Shown: positions 34,131-43,438, counted from the stretch's first letter. The stretch: DNA of 64,000 nucleotides from JACVRW01 sp963734365 (GCA_963734365.1 CAVTGV010000004.1:372001-436000); one strand, 5' to 3'. A program made the numbers and translations. Notes: generated from the sequence alone by a model not told the origin.

Positions 34131-34904
34131 TCAGCGCACGCGGTAGATCCGGTACATGCCGAGCCTGTTGTGCTCGCTGAAGAAGCACACCATCGCGAAG
34201 CGCCCACGACGACCGAAGCTCACTTCGTTGTCGTTGGTCGAGCCGGGGCTGATCAGCCCCTGAACGTCGACGGGCTCTCCCGCGACCACACGCCCGAGGG
34301 CCCGCTCGTTGGTGCCGCGCAAGGCGCGGCCGACCTGGCGTCCGCTCACGCCCCGACGGAGCGGGAACGCGATCGCGAAGTGGAAGGCCGTCCCGGCGTT
34401 CTCGACCCGGATGCGACCATTGCGGGGCAAAGTCTTCGGGCCCTTGAACCCGTAGTCCACCATGCGGATCCGCCTGTCGGGCCTCGGCGCCTGCGCGCCG
34501 GTCGGTGCGCCGGTTGTGAAGGACGTGAGCGCCGTTGACCTGCCCTGGCCCACCACCGCGACATACGTGGTGTTCGGCCGCAGATCGACGGTGACCGCCT
34601 TCCCGCTTGCCACCGTCGCCTCGAGGAACACCTGGCCGAGCGCCTTCACGGAGCGCGGGTTGGATAGAGACTGGCGCAGCTCATCGACGGTCACGCCTGC
34701 CCGCAACGTGGCGAGGTTGAACTCGCCCCGCCCGCCGAAGGTAAAGCGAGTGGGACCCGCCCCGATCGGGCCAGAGGGCTCCAGCACGACGTTCCCGCCC
34801 GACGCGCTCACGGCCACAGTCGGGACGGACGACTGGGCGGCGGCGAGCGTGACGGGAACGCCCACAAGCACAACGGCTCCGATGACCAGCATGACTCTCC
34901 GCAC
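34131..34904 (-). CDS. secreted protein of unknown function
   Basis: A 257-residue protein with an N-terminal signal peptide (MRRVMLVIGAVV to an AAAQSS cleavage region) and a beta-rich mature part. Segments such as GPTRFTFGGRGEFNLATLRAG, NGRIRVENAGTAFHFAIAF and GRFAMVCFFSEH suggest a cupredoxin-like or CHRD-like beta sandwich. The C-terminal His/Cys/Met arrangement (MVCFFSEHNRLGMY) could bind copper, but this is only a suggestion. The GTG 34904 start has a strong GAGGAGG 6-7 nt upstream, unusual in this window. Longer frames upstream run antisense to ftsY and are not real. Confidence 0.7.
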   Translation of the reverse strand: MRRVMLVIGAVVLVGVPVTLAAAQSSVPTVAVSASGGNVVLEPSGPIGAGPTRFTFGGRGEFNLATLRAGVTVDELRQSLSNPRSVKALGQVFLEATVASGKAVTVDLRPNTTYVAVVGQGRSTALTSFTTGAPTGAQAPRPDRRIRMVDYGFKGPKTLPRNGRIRVENAGTAFHFAIAFPLRRGVSGRQVGRALRGTNERALGRVVAGEPVDVQGLISPGSTNDNEVSFGRRGRFAMVCFFSEHNRLGMYRIYRVR

Positions 34905-35003
34905 CTGACGCCTCCTCGGTCGCTGGCAATTCCCTGCACGAGCCTCTCCTGCAGGCGGCACTTCTGTCAAGCGCAGCGGCCACGGAGCGGTTCCTCGCGC
35001 CTC

Positions 35004-35009
35004 TATGCT
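35004..35009 (+). promoter_or_regulatory. -10 box (TATGCT), 9 nt before ATG of ftsY
   Basis: TATGCT in the 114-bp region between the divergent secreted-protein gene and ftsY, 9 nt before the ATG at 35019. No Shine-Dalgarno is seen for ftsY. Confidence 0.6.
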
Positions 35010-35018
35010 CGCGGGCCG

Positions 35019-36008
35019 ATGGCCCGCACCTGGCACGAGCTCTTTCTCACCGGCGAAGATCCGCCGCCCGGGTCCGCGACCGAGGAGGAGCCCGAGCGGC
35101 GCGGCTTCTTCCGCCGCCTGCGGGAGAACATGTCGAAGACTCGCCAGGCGCTGGGCGCCGAGCTGCAGGCCACGGTCTTCCAGTCGCTCGACGACGAGGC
35201 CTTCGAGCACCTGGAGGAGACGCTCATCTACGCCGACGTCGGGGCTCCCACCACGGCGGCGATCGTGGAGCGCCTCGAGCACGAGGCCGAGACCGGCGAG
35301 CTGCAGGGCGGGGAGGACCTGTCGCGGCGCCTGCAGGAGCTGCTCGCGGACACCGCGCGGCTCGACGGCGACACGATTCCGCTGACCGAGAATCCCGCGG
35401 TGATCCTCGTGGTGGGAGTCAACGGGAGCGGCAAGACCACGACCATCGGCAAGATCGCCTGGCATCTGCAGAACGAGCTGGGACGCTCCGTGCTCCTGGC
35501 CGCGGGCGACACGTTCCGCGCCGCGGCGGCCGAGCAGCTCACGCTGTGGGCCGAGCGCGCCGGCTGCGAGATCGTCCGCGGTGAGGCCGGCTCCGATCCT
35601 GGCGCCGTGATGTACGACGCCATCGCCGCGGCGCGTGGACGCGGCCACGACGTGGTGATCTGCGACACCGCCGGGCGCCTGCACACCCAGCAGCACCTGA
35701 TGGACGAGTTGCGCAAGGTGCGCAAGGTGATCGAGGCGCAGGCGCCGGGCGCGCCGCACGAGACCCTGCTCACGATCGACGCGACCACCGGGCAGAACGG
35801 CCTGCGCCAGGCGCTGATGTTCCGCGACGCCGTGGACGTGACCGGAATCGTGCTCACCAAGCTCGACGGCACGGCGAAGGGCGGAATTGCCCTCGCGATC
35901 GCCCAGGAGCTCCAGGTGCCGGTCAAGCTGATCGGCATCGGGGAGGGGCTCGAGGACCTGCGGCCCTTCGACGCCGACGACTTCGCTCGTGCGATCCTCG
36001 CGCCGTGA
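35019..36008 (+). CDS. ftsY: signal recognition particle receptor FtsY
   Basis: A 329-residue SRP-family GTPase that docks the SRP-ribosome complex at the membrane. A short acidic N-terminal region (PGSATEEEPE) leads into the N domain, then the G domain with GVNGSGKTTTIGK (G1), DTFRAAAAEQL, DTAGRLHTQ (G3), TKLDGTAKGG (G4) and GIGEGLEDLRPF (G5). The long acidic A domain of E. coli FtsY is missing, as is usual in actinobacteria. The ATG start lies 9 nt after TATGCT (35004-35009). The stop overlaps the next gene (GTGA). Confidence 0.95.
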   Translation: MARTWHELFLTGEDPPPGSATEEEPERRGFFRRLRENMSKTRQALGAELQATVFQSLDDEAFEHLEETLIYADVGAPTTAAIVERLEHEAETGELQGGEDLSRRLQELLADTARLDGDTIPLTENPAVILVVGVNGSGKTTTIGKIAWHLQNELGRSVLLAAGDTFRAAAAEQLTLWAERAGCEIVRGEAGSDPGAVMYDAIAAARGRGHDVVICDTAGRLHTQQHLMDELRKVRKVIEAQAPGAPHETLLTIDATTGQNGLRQALMFRDAVDVTGIVLTKLDGTAKGGIALAIAQELQVPVKLIGIGEGLEDLRPFDADDFARAILAP

Positions 36009-37111
36009 GCGGCATGGGGGACAGCACGAGGGTGGTGCACGCCGGGCTGCCCGAAGCCGAGCAGGGCGAGCCCTTCCTTCCGGGCCCGGTGTTCGCCGCT
36101 CCCTTCCACATGAGCGGGGATCCCGCCGAGGCTCCCTACTCCTACACCCGCTACGGCAACCCGACCTGGCAGCGCTACGAGGACGCCGTCGGCAGCCTGG
36201 AGGAGGCCGAGGCGGTGCTGTTCGCGTCGGGCATGGCCGCGGCGGCGGCGCTGCTGCTCAACCGGACGAGCCCGGGCGACGCGATCGCGATGGACCACGG
36301 TTGCTACATGAGCGTCCGGCACCTGGCCACCACCCACCTCGAGCCGCGTGGGGTGGAGGTCCGGCTCGCGCCGCCGGCGGAGCTTGCGGCGGCCGCGGAC
36401 GGTGCGGCGATGCTCTGGCTCGAGACTCCCTCGAACCCCAAGCTCGAGGTCTACGACATCGCCGAGCTGGCCGGAACGGCACAGGCGGGCGGAGCGCTCA
36501 CGGTCGTCGACAACACCACCGCGGGACCGCTGCTGCAGCGCCCGCTCGACCTGGGGGCGGACGTGACGCTCACGAGCGCCACCAAGCAGATGGCCGGCCA
36601 CGCCGACCTTCAGCTCGGCTACGTGTGCACCCGGGACCCCGGCCTCGCTCAGAGCCTGCGCGACTGGCGCCGCGACGCCGGCGCGCTGGCGGGCCCGTTC
36701 GAGGCCTGGCTCGCGCACCGCTCACTGCCCACGCTGGCGCTGCGGGTCGAGCGGGGCAGTGAGAACGCACTCGCGCTGGCCCGCCTGCTCGCCGCTCGCG
36801 ACGACGTGCCGGCAGTGGCCTATCCGGGCCTGCCCGGCGATCCGGGCCACGAGGTGGCCCGGCGCCAGATGCGGGGCTACGGGATGACGGTCTCGTTCGA
36901 TCTCGGCTCTCGGGAGCGCGCGGAGGGCTTCCTCGCCGGCGCGCGGCTGGTCACCGACGCTACGAGCTTCGGCAGCGTGCACACCACCGCCGAGCGGCGC
37001 GCACGCTGGGGCGGGGACGACGTGCCGCCCGGCTTCATCCGGCTGTCCGCCGGCTGCGAGGACACGGCCGACCTGCTGGCCGACGTGGAACGCGCGCTCG
37101 ATTCCGTGTGA
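36005..37111 (+). CDS. Cys/Met metabolism PLP-dependent enzyme (cystathionine gamma-lyase/synthase-like)
   Basis: A 368-residue fold-type I enzyme of the trans-sulfuration family. YSYTRYGNPTWQRYE, FASGMAAAAALL, WLETPSNPKLEVYDI, VVDNTTAGP and SATKQMAGHADLQLG (PLP lysine) all follow MetB/MetC family patterns, as does the C-terminal RLSAGCED. It may make or break cystathionine or act as a methionine gamma-lyase; the sequence alone does not decide. It is joined to ftsY (GTGA) and to the broken SDR gene (GTGA) by 4-nt overlaps. Confidence 0.85.
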   Translation: MSGMGDSTRVVHAGLPEAEQGEPFLPGPVFAAPFHMSGDPAEAPYSYTRYGNPTWQRYEDAVGSLEEAEAVLFASGMAAAAALLLNRTSPGDAIAMDHGCYMSVRHLATTHLEPRGVEVRLAPPAELAAAADGAAMLWLETPSNPKLEVYDIAELAGTAQAGGALTVVDNTTAGPLLQRPLDLGADVTLTSATKQMAGHADLQLGYVCTRDPGLAQSLRDWRRDAGALAGPFEAWLAHRSLPTLALRVERGSENALALARLLAARDDVPAVAYPGLPGDPGHEVARRQMRGYGMTVSFDLGSRERAEGFLAGARLVTDATSFGSVHTTAERRARWGGDDVPPGFIRLSAGCEDTADLLADVERALDSV

Positions 37112-37942
37112 GCGGACCTCTGCTCGTCACCGGCGGCACGGGCTACCTGGGCGGTGAGCTGGTGCGGGCGGCGGGCGCCGGATGTGGCCGCCACCCATCT
37201 GAACTCGAAGCCGGCCCCGGGCACGGGCGCCGGCTGGCTGCGTCTCGACGTGCGCGACGCCGCGGCGGTGGACGTCGCCTTCGATCGGCTGCGGCCGGCG
37301 ACCGTCATCCACACCGCCTACCGCCAGGACGGACCGGAAGCCGAGGACACGAACGTGGCCGGCTCCGCCAACGTGGCCGTCGCCGCGGCGCGCTGCGGCG
37401 CCCGGCTCGTCCACCTTTCCACCGACCTCGTGTTCGACGGAGCCTCCGCGGAGCCGTACACCGAATCCGATCCGCCCAATCCGCTCGGCGCCTACGGACA
37501 GAGCAAGCTCGACGCCGAGCGGCGCGTGCTCGACGCCCATCCGGACGCGCTGGTGGTGCGCACGTCGCTGATGGTGGGCCGCGCGCAGCCCGGCCGCCAC
37601 GAGCGCGCGGTCCTGGAGGCGGCGCGGGGCGAGTCGGACATGGCCTTCTTCGACGACGAGCTGCGCTCGCCCGCGCTGGTGGGTGATCTCGCCCTCGCGC
37701 TGCTCGAGCTGGCCGGTCGCGACGAGAGCGGCGTGCTGCACCTGGCGGGCCCCGATGCGCTCAGCCGCTACGAACTCGCCCTGCTCGTGGCTCGCGCCCG
37801 GGACGTGGCGCCCGAGCGCGTGCGCCGGGGAAGCGCCGCCGCATCGGGCCTGGTGCGGGCCGCGAACTGCGTGCTCGACTCGAGCCGCGCCCGGACTCTG
37901 ATCGCAACGCAGGTGCGCGGTCCGCGCCAGCTCGATCCCTAG
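37108..37942 (+). pseudogene. SDR-family reductase, dTDP-4-dehydrorhamnose reductase (RmlD)-like, frame broken
   Basis: GTG 37108 opens MSGPLLVTGGTGYLGGELVRAAGA, the NAD(P)-binding start of an extended SDR. The rest of the protein lies in another frame from about 37181: DVAATHLN, STDLVFDGASAEPYTE, AYGQSKLDAER with the YxxxK pair, then a RmlD-like C-terminus. One base too many within 37177-37180 explains the break; removing it gives VRAAGADVAATHL. As written, the downstream frame could start only at 37154, without its nucleotide-binding motif. This is either an assembly insertion or a true pseudogene. RmlD makes dTDP-rhamnose, but no other rml gene is near. Confidence 0.8.
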
Positions 37943-37945
37943 GAT
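37940..37945 (+). promoter_or_regulatory. -10 box (TAGGAT), 9 nt before ATG of nfeD
   Basis: TAGGAT begins inside the stop codon region of the SDR gene and ends 9 nt before the ATG at 37955. Confidence 0.55.
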
Positions 37946-37954
37946 CAGATCCAC

Positions 37955-38380
37955 ATGGACGAATGGGTCATGTGGGTGATCGCGGCGGGGGTGATGGCGG
38001 TCGGCGAGATCCTCACGCTCGGCTTCTTCCTCGGCCCGATCGCTGTTGCGGCCGCGGCCGCGGCGGTGGTCGCGCTCGCGGGCGGCGGACTGGCCGCCCA
38101 GTGGATCGTCTTCATTGCGATGTCGCTGGCGTCCCTGGTCGTCCTGCGCCCGATCGCCAGGCGGCATCTGCACACGCCGGCCAAGCTGCGCACCGGCACG
38201 GCCGCCCTGGTGGGCGGTCAGGCCCTGGTGCTGGAGCGCGTGGACCGCGACGGAGGACAGGTGAAGCTGGCGGGTGAGGTCTGGTCGGCGCGCAGCTACG
38301 ACGACGACGACGCTTTCGAGCCTGGAGCTCGGGTAGAGGTCATGAAGATCGACGGCGCAACGGCGCTTGTCGCGGAATAA
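37955..38380 (+). CDS. NfeD-family membrane protein
   Basis: A 141-residue protein. Three or so hydrophobic helices (about 4-70) are followed by a small C-terminal OB-fold domain (LRTGTAALVGGQALVLE to VEVMKIDGATALVAE), the short NfeD form without a protease domain. NfeD proteins are encoded next to stomatin/SPFH proteins and work with them in the membrane; the next gene is exactly such a partner. TAGGAT at 37940-37945 lies 9 nt before ATG and may start a transcript for the pair. Confidence 0.87.
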   Translation: MDEWVMWVIAAGVMAVGEILTLGFFLGPIAVAAAAAAVVALAGGGLAAQWIVFIAMSLASLVVLRPIARRHLHTPAKLRTGTAALVGGQALVLERVDRDGGQVKLAGEVWSARSYDDDDAFEPGARVEVMKIDGATALVAE

Positions 38381-38397
38381 GGAGAGCGAAGCCTCAG

Positions 38398-39333
38398 ATG
38401 GCAGCCCTGATAGTCCTGATCGTCGTCGCGGTGGTGGTGCTGTTCACGTTGTCGCGCGGCATCCGGATCGTGCCCCAGGCCCGTGCCGGCGTCGTGGAGC
38501 GGCTGGGTCGCTACCAGCGCACCCTGGACGCCGGCCTGGCGCTGGTGATTCCCTACGTCGACCGCGTGCGACCGCTGATCGATCTGCGCGAGCAGGTGGT
38601 GTCGTTCCCGCCGCAGCCGGTGATCACCGAGGACAACCTGACGGTGTCGATCGACTCGGTCATCTACTTCCAGGTCACCGACCCCAAGGCGGCCTCGTAC
38701 GAGATCGCCGACTACATCCTGGCCATCGAGCAGCTCACCGTCACCACGTTGCGCAACGTGGCCGGCGGCATGACGCTCGAGGACACCCTCACCTCACGCG
38801 ACAACATCAACACCGCTCTGCGCGTGGTGCTCGACGAGGCCACCGGGCGCTGGGGCATCCGCGTCAACCGCGTGGAGCTCAAGGCCATCGACCCTCCGGT
38901 GACGATTCAGGAGGCGATGGAGAAGCAGATGCGCGCCGAGCGCGACCGCCGCGCCACGATCCTCACGGCCGAGGGCGTCAAGCAATCCCAGATCCTCACG
39001 GCCGAGGGCGAGAAGCAGTCGTCGATCCTGCGGGCCGAAGGCGCGCGCGAAGCGGAGATCCTGCGCGCCGAGGGCCAGTCGAAGGCGATCGAGCAGATCT
39101 TCGCGGCCATCCACGAGGGCGACGCGGATCCCAAGCTGCTGGCCTACCAGTACCTGCAGACCCTTCCTAAGATCGCCCAGGGCGAGGCCAACAAGGTGTG
39201 GATCATCCCGAGCGAGGTCACCCAGGCGCTGTCCAACATCGGGTCGATCATCCCGAAGGGGGACGCCGACTCCCCGGGCCAGGGTCCGCCGGCGCCGCCG
39301 CCCCCGCCGCCGGAGTCGTTGCCGCCGCGCTGA
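38398..39333 (+). CDS. SPFH/Band 7 (stomatin-like) membrane protein
   Basis: A 311-residue protein. An N-terminal membrane helix leads into an SPFH domain (GIRIVPQARAGVVERLGRY to about residue 180), then a long helical region with alternating short repeats (ILTAEGVKQSQ, ILTAEGEKQSS, ILRAEGAREAE, ILRAEGQSKAI; about 190-225). The tail is Pro-rich (about 293-311). These proteins form large membrane-bound cages or microdomains and usually pair with NfeD, encoded 17 bp upstream. AAGGAG before the ATG gives a normal ribosome binding site. Confidence 0.92.
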   Translation: MAALIVLIVVAVVVLFTLSRGIRIVPQARAGVVERLGRYQRTLDAGLALVIPYVDRVRPLIDLREQVVSFPPQPVITEDNLTVSIDSVIYFQVTDPKAASYEIADYILAIEQLTVTTLRNVAGGMTLEDTLTSRDNINTALRVVLDEATGRWGIRVNRVELKAIDPPVTIQEAMEKQMRAERDRRATILTAEGVKQSQILTAEGEKQSSILRAEGAREAEILRAEGQSKAIEQIFAAIHEGDADPKLLAYQYLQTLPKIAQGEANKVWIIPSEVTQALSNIGSIIPKGDADSPGQGPPAPPPPPPESLPPR

Positions 39334-39344
39334 CCCGCGTGGTT

Positions 39345-39350
39345 TAGCCT
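39345..39350 (+). promoter_or_regulatory. -10 box (TAGCCT), 9 nt before ATG of ffh
   Basis: TAGCCT in the 26-bp gap between the SPFH gene and ffh, 9 nt before the ATG at 39360. The ATG has no Shine-Dalgarno. Confidence 0.6.
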
Positions 39351-39359
39351 CAGAGGTCG

Positions 39360-40688
<1,329 letters not shown>

Positions 40689-40702
40689 CCTCTCGCGGTC
40701 GT

Positions 40703-41274
40703 ATGTCAGTTCGAGTCCGACTCACCCGCGTGGGGAGCAAAAAGAATCCGATCTGGCGCGTGGTCGTAGCCGACCAGCGCTCGCCACGCGACGGCCGCTT
40801 CATCGAGACGATCGGCCACTACAACCCGCAGACGGAGCCGTCGACCATCGTGCTCGACAACGACCGCCTTCAGCACTGGCTGGCGCGAGGCGCGCAGCCC
40901 ACCGGCACCGTCAAGCAGCTGGTGAAGGCCCACGGCAAGGGCCTCACGGCCGATCCGCGCACTTCTACGGCGCCCCCGGTGCCGGCTCCCGAGCCCGCAG
41001 ACGTCGACGGACGAAGAGGCTCCGGCCACCGACGCCGGGGAGCCGGTCGAGGCCGCCTCCGCCGAGGAAGCCCCCGTCGAGGACGCTCCCGCCGCCGACG
41101 CGCCGGTCGAGGACGCTGCCGGTGGAGGACGCTCCGGTTGAGGACGCTCCGGTTGAGGACGCTCCCGTCGCCGAGGCGCCGGTCGAGGACGCTCCGGCCG
41201 GGGACGACGCCGGCGCTCCGGCCGAGGAAGCTACGCCCGCCGACGCCCCCGCGGAAGAGTCCGACAGCGCCTAG
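40703..41274 (+). CDS. rpsP: 30S ribosomal protein bS16 with acidic C-terminal extension (tail interrupted by two frame breaks)
   Basis: Residues 1-85 are a normal bS16 (MSVRVRLTRVGSKKNP, DGRFIETIGHYNP). After about residue 98 the literal frame turns into an Arg-rich sequence that runs to 41395, inside the next gene. In the other frames the same DNA encodes an acidic Ala/Pro/Glu tail: TDEEAPATDAGEPVEAA, then VEDAP repeats, ending DSA and TAG at 41272-41274. The intended tail therefore needs one frame change near 40990-41010 and another near 41118. There the 15-bp repeat unit is 16 bp long (one extra G). With both repaired the protein would be about 190 residues and stop in a TAGTG overlap with khpA. 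The ribosomal core is intact either way. Confidence 0.88.
41105..41195 (+). repeat. 15-bp tandem repeats coding for a PVEDA unit in the rpsP tail
   Basis: Units of the form GGTTGAGGACGCTCC recur every 15 bp at 41121, 41136, 41151 and 41181, with a diverged unit at 41166. The unit at 41105-41120 is 16 bp long because of one extra G near 41118, exactly where the acidic reading frame breaks. Confidence 0.8.
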
Positions 41275-41507
41275 TGGAAGACCTGCTCTCCTACCTCGCC
41301 CGGTCGCTCGTCGACAGTCCGGACGAGGTGAGTGTGGAGTCGTTCGAGGAGGAGGACGGCACGATCGTCCTGGAGCTGCGCGTGGCCGAGGATGACGCCG
41401 GCAAGGTGATCGGCCGTGGCGGGCGGACCGTGTCCGCGCTGCGGACGGTCATGAAGGCCGCCGCCGTCCGGCAGGAGACGCGCGTGCTGGTCGACGTCGT
41501 CGATTGA
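41274..41507 (+). CDS. khpA: KH-domain RNA-binding protein KhpA (YlqC)
   Basis: A 77-residue, single KH domain with the GxxG loop in GKVIGRGGRTVSALR. KhpA binds RNA, in several Gram-positives together with KhpB, and its gene sits between rpsP and rimM as here. The start is GTG 41274, sharing one base with the TAG of the repaired rpsP frame. That match supports the idea that rpsP should end there. It ends in a TTGA overlap with rimM. Confidence 0.92.
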   Translation: MEDLLSYLARSLVDSPDEVSVESFEEEDGTIVLELRVAEDDAGKVIGRGGRTVSALRTVMKAAAVRQETRVLVDVVD

Positions 41508-41971
41508 GCGGCGAGCGCGCGGCGCGCGCGAGCAGTCGATCTCGCCTGGTCACGGCCGGCCTGGTGGGCAAGTCCCACGGCTTCGACGGCAGCTTCTGGG
41601 TGGAACGGCCTCGCCACGCGTTGCCGGAGGGAACGCAGGTCGTGCTCGCCGGCACGGCCCGCGACGTCGTCAGACGCGCCGGCACCGACCAGCGCCCGCT
41701 CATCCGGCTGTCCGGGCTCGAGGACCCGCGGGCCCTGCGGCAGGAGGTCATTCTGGTGGAGGACGAGCTCGCCGCGGGGGACTGGCTCGCCTCCGACCTT
41801 GCCGGCTGCACCGTCGCGGGCATGGGGCCGGTGAAGAGGGTCCTCGACGGCCCGACGTGCAGCGTGCTCGAGCTCGAGAGCGGGGAACTCGTGCCGCTCG
41901 TGTCCGACGCGATCGAGGCCATCGACCTCGAGGCCCGCGAGATCCGGGTCAACAGGAGCTTCCTCGGATGA
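41504..41971 (+). CDS. rimM: ribosome maturation factor RimM
   Basis: A 155-residue factor that binds uS19 and helps 30S maturation. The N-terminal barrel starts VTAGLVGKSHGFDGSFWVE (the family motif is GxxGxxHGxxGxxxV). The PRC-barrel-like C-terminal half ends with the normal pattern VPLVSDAIEAIDLEAREI. It uses a TTG start at 41504, overlapping the khpA stop, and has an extra ~13 polar residues before the motif. The ATGA overlap with trmD is standard for this operon. Confidence 0.92.
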   Translation: MSGERAARASSRSRLVTAGLVGKSHGFDGSFWVERPRHALPEGTQVVLAGTARDVVRRAGTDQRPLIRLSGLEDPRALRQEVILVEDELAAGDWLASDLAGCTVAGMGPVKRVLDGPTCSVLELESGELVPLVSDAIEAIDLEAREIRVNRSFLG

Positions 41972-42648
41972 ACATCGACGTGGTCACGCTCTTCCCGTCC
42001 TGGTTCGGGTGGTTCACCGAACAGCGCCATGTGGCGAACGCGCTCGCGCTCGGCCATGGCCTGTCGTTCGTCGACCTGCGCGAGTCCACCCCGCTCAAGG
42101 CCGGCCAGGTCGATGACACGCCCTACGGCGGCGGTGCCGGCATGGTGATCCGGGTCGACGTGGTCGAGGCGGCCCTGAGGGACCGCTACGGGATCGACCC
42201 GCTCGAGCTGCCGCGGCGACGCCGGGTGATCGCGCTGTCGCCGGGCGGCCGGCGCTTCGACGACGCCCTGGCCTCGGAGCTCGCCGCCGAGCCCGACCTC
42301 ACCGTGCTCTGTGGCCGCTACGAGGGCTTCGACGAGCGGGTGCACGAGCACCTGGCCAGCGACGTGATCTCGATCGGCCCGTACGTGCTCGCGGGCGGTG
42401 AGCTGGCGGCGATGGTGGTGTGCGACGCCGTGCTGCGCAAGCTACCCGGCGCGCTCGGGCACGAGGAGAGCGCCGTCGAGGAATCGTTCAGCGAGGCGCT
42501 CGGGGGCTCGCCGGAATACCCCCACTACACGCGCCCCTTCGAATGGCACGGCCACGCCGTTCCGGACGTGCTTCTGTCCGGCGATCACGCCCGCATCCGC
42601 GATTGGCGGCTGGCTCAGAGCAGGGAACGCGGCCTCCAGGATTCCTGA
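41968..42648 (+). CDS. trmD: tRNA (guanine37-N1)-methyltransferase TrmD
   Basis: A 226-residue SPOUT methyltransferase that makes m1G37 and prevents frameshifting. The N-terminus MNIDVVTLFPSWF is typical. The trefoil-knot SAM site is visible in CGRYEGFDERV and SIGPYVLAGGELAAM, and DDTPYGGGAGMV is conserved. It is translationally coupled to rimM. The next gene, rplS, is 112 bp away and has its own promoter and leader. Confidence 0.95.
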   Translation: MNIDVVTLFPSWFGWFTEQRHVANALALGHGLSFVDLRESTPLKAGQVDDTPYGGGAGMVIRVDVVEAALRDRYGIDPLELPRRRRVIALSPGGRRFDDALASELAAEPDLTVLCGRYEGFDERVHEHLASDVISIGPYVLAGGELAAMVVCDAVLRKLPGALGHEESAVEESFSEALGGSPEYPHYTRPFEWHGHAVPDVLLSGDHARIRDWRLAQSRERGLQDS

Positions 42649-42670
42649 GCAGAGCCCCGCTTTGAGTCGC

Positions 42671-42676
42671 TACCAT
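42671..42676 (+). promoter_or_regulatory. -10 box (TACCAT) for rplS
   Basis: TACCAT in the 112-bp trmD-rplS gap. Transcription from here would give a leader of about 75-80 nt, unlike the near-leaderless genes around it. Confidence 0.5.
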
Positions 42677-42699
42677 TGCGCCCCAGGCGCGACGGCTCC

Positions 42700-42728
42700 C
42701 GGGAGGTCGCGCTTTCTTGTGCCTCCCG
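42700..42728 (+). promoter_or_regulatory. hairpin in the rplS leader
   Basis: CGGGAGG at 42700-42706 pairs with CCTCCCG at 42722-42728, leaving a loop of 15 nt that can pair partly at its base. It is about 32 nt before the rplS ATG. It could be an autoregulatory ribosomal-protein leader or an attenuator-like stem. Confidence 0.45.
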
Positions 42729-42760
42729 ACGCAGACCGAAGCGACGAACCCCACTCACTC

Positions 42761-43438
42761 ATGTCCGGCCTAATCGACAGCATCGAGCGCGCTCAACTGC
42801 GCCGCGTTCCCGTCTTTCAGGCGGGCGACCGAGTGCGCGTGCACTTCCAGGTCGTGGAGGGGCAGCGCCGGCGGACGCAGGTCTTCGAAGGGGTCGTGAT
42901 CAAGCGCCAGGGCTCGGGCGCCCGCGAGACCTTCACCGTGCGCAAGCAGTCCTTCGGTGTCGGCGTGGAGAGGACCTTCCCGCTGCACTCACCGAAGATC
43001 GAGAGGATCGAGGTGGCGGCACGCGGCGACGTGCGCCGGGCGAAGCTCTACTACCTGCGCGACCGCGTCGGCCGCGCCTCACGTGTGCGTGAGCGCCGCT
43101 GGACGGGCGAGACGGAGACCACCGAGCCCGGGGTCATGCCGCCCGACGACGCACCGCGGCCCGGCGAGGAGGAACTGGCCGAGCAGGCGGCCGCGGAGGA
43201 GGCGGAAGCCGCCGCGGCTGAGGGTGGCGGGGCCGCCGAGACCGAGACCGCGCCGAGTGAGGGCGCCGAGACCGCACAGGCTGAGGGCGCCGAGACCGCC
43301 GAGGCCGAAGCCGCGCCGGATGACGACGCCGAGGGTGCCGACGCGCAGGCCGCCCCCGACGAGGCCGGCGACGCCGAGCCCCAGGCCGCCGTCGAGGAGG
43401 ACGGCGGGGAGGCCCAGCCCGACGACGACAAGTCGTAG
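42761..43438 (+). CDS. rplS: 50S ribosomal protein bL19 with ~105-residue acidic tail
   Basis: Residues 1-115 are a normal bL19 (FQAGDRVRVHFQVVEG, VFEGVVIKRQG, RETFTVRKQSFGVGVERTFP, KIERIEV, AKLYYLRDRVGR). Residues 116-225 are an acidic, low-complexity extension rich in Ala, Glu, Asp and Pro, including two copies of an EGAETA unit (24-bp period). A similar tail occurs on bS16 in this window. The ATG 42761 start gives the usual N-terminus. A TACCAT box 84 nt upstream and a hairpin in the leader suggest separate control. Confidence 0.95.
   Translation: MSGLIDSIERAQLRRVPVFQAGDRVRVHFQVVEGQRRRTQVFEGVVIKRQGSGARETFTVRKQSFGVGVERTFPLHSPKIERIEVAARGDVRRAKLYYLRDRVGRASRVRERRWTGETETTEPGVMPPDDAPRPGEEELAEQAAAEEAEAAAAEGGGAAETETAPSEGAETAQAEGAETAEAEAAPDDDAEGADAQAAPDEAGDAEPQAAVEEDGGEAQPDDDKS
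43259..43299 (+). repeat. short direct repeat in the acidic tail of rplS
   Basis: GAGGGCGCCGAGACCGC occurs at 43259-43275 and again at 43283-43299 (24-bp period), encoding repeated EGAETA units. Confidence 0.7.

Noticed and set aside
34905..35759. N-terminal extension of the minus-strand secreted protein
   Set aside because: It runs antisense to ftsY; the signal peptide and GAGGAGG site place the real start at 34904.
41275..41395. Literal rpsP frame continuing into khpA
   Set aside because: Arg-rich translation of khpA DNA in the wrong frame; the repeat-based acidic tail ends at 41274 next to the khpA start.
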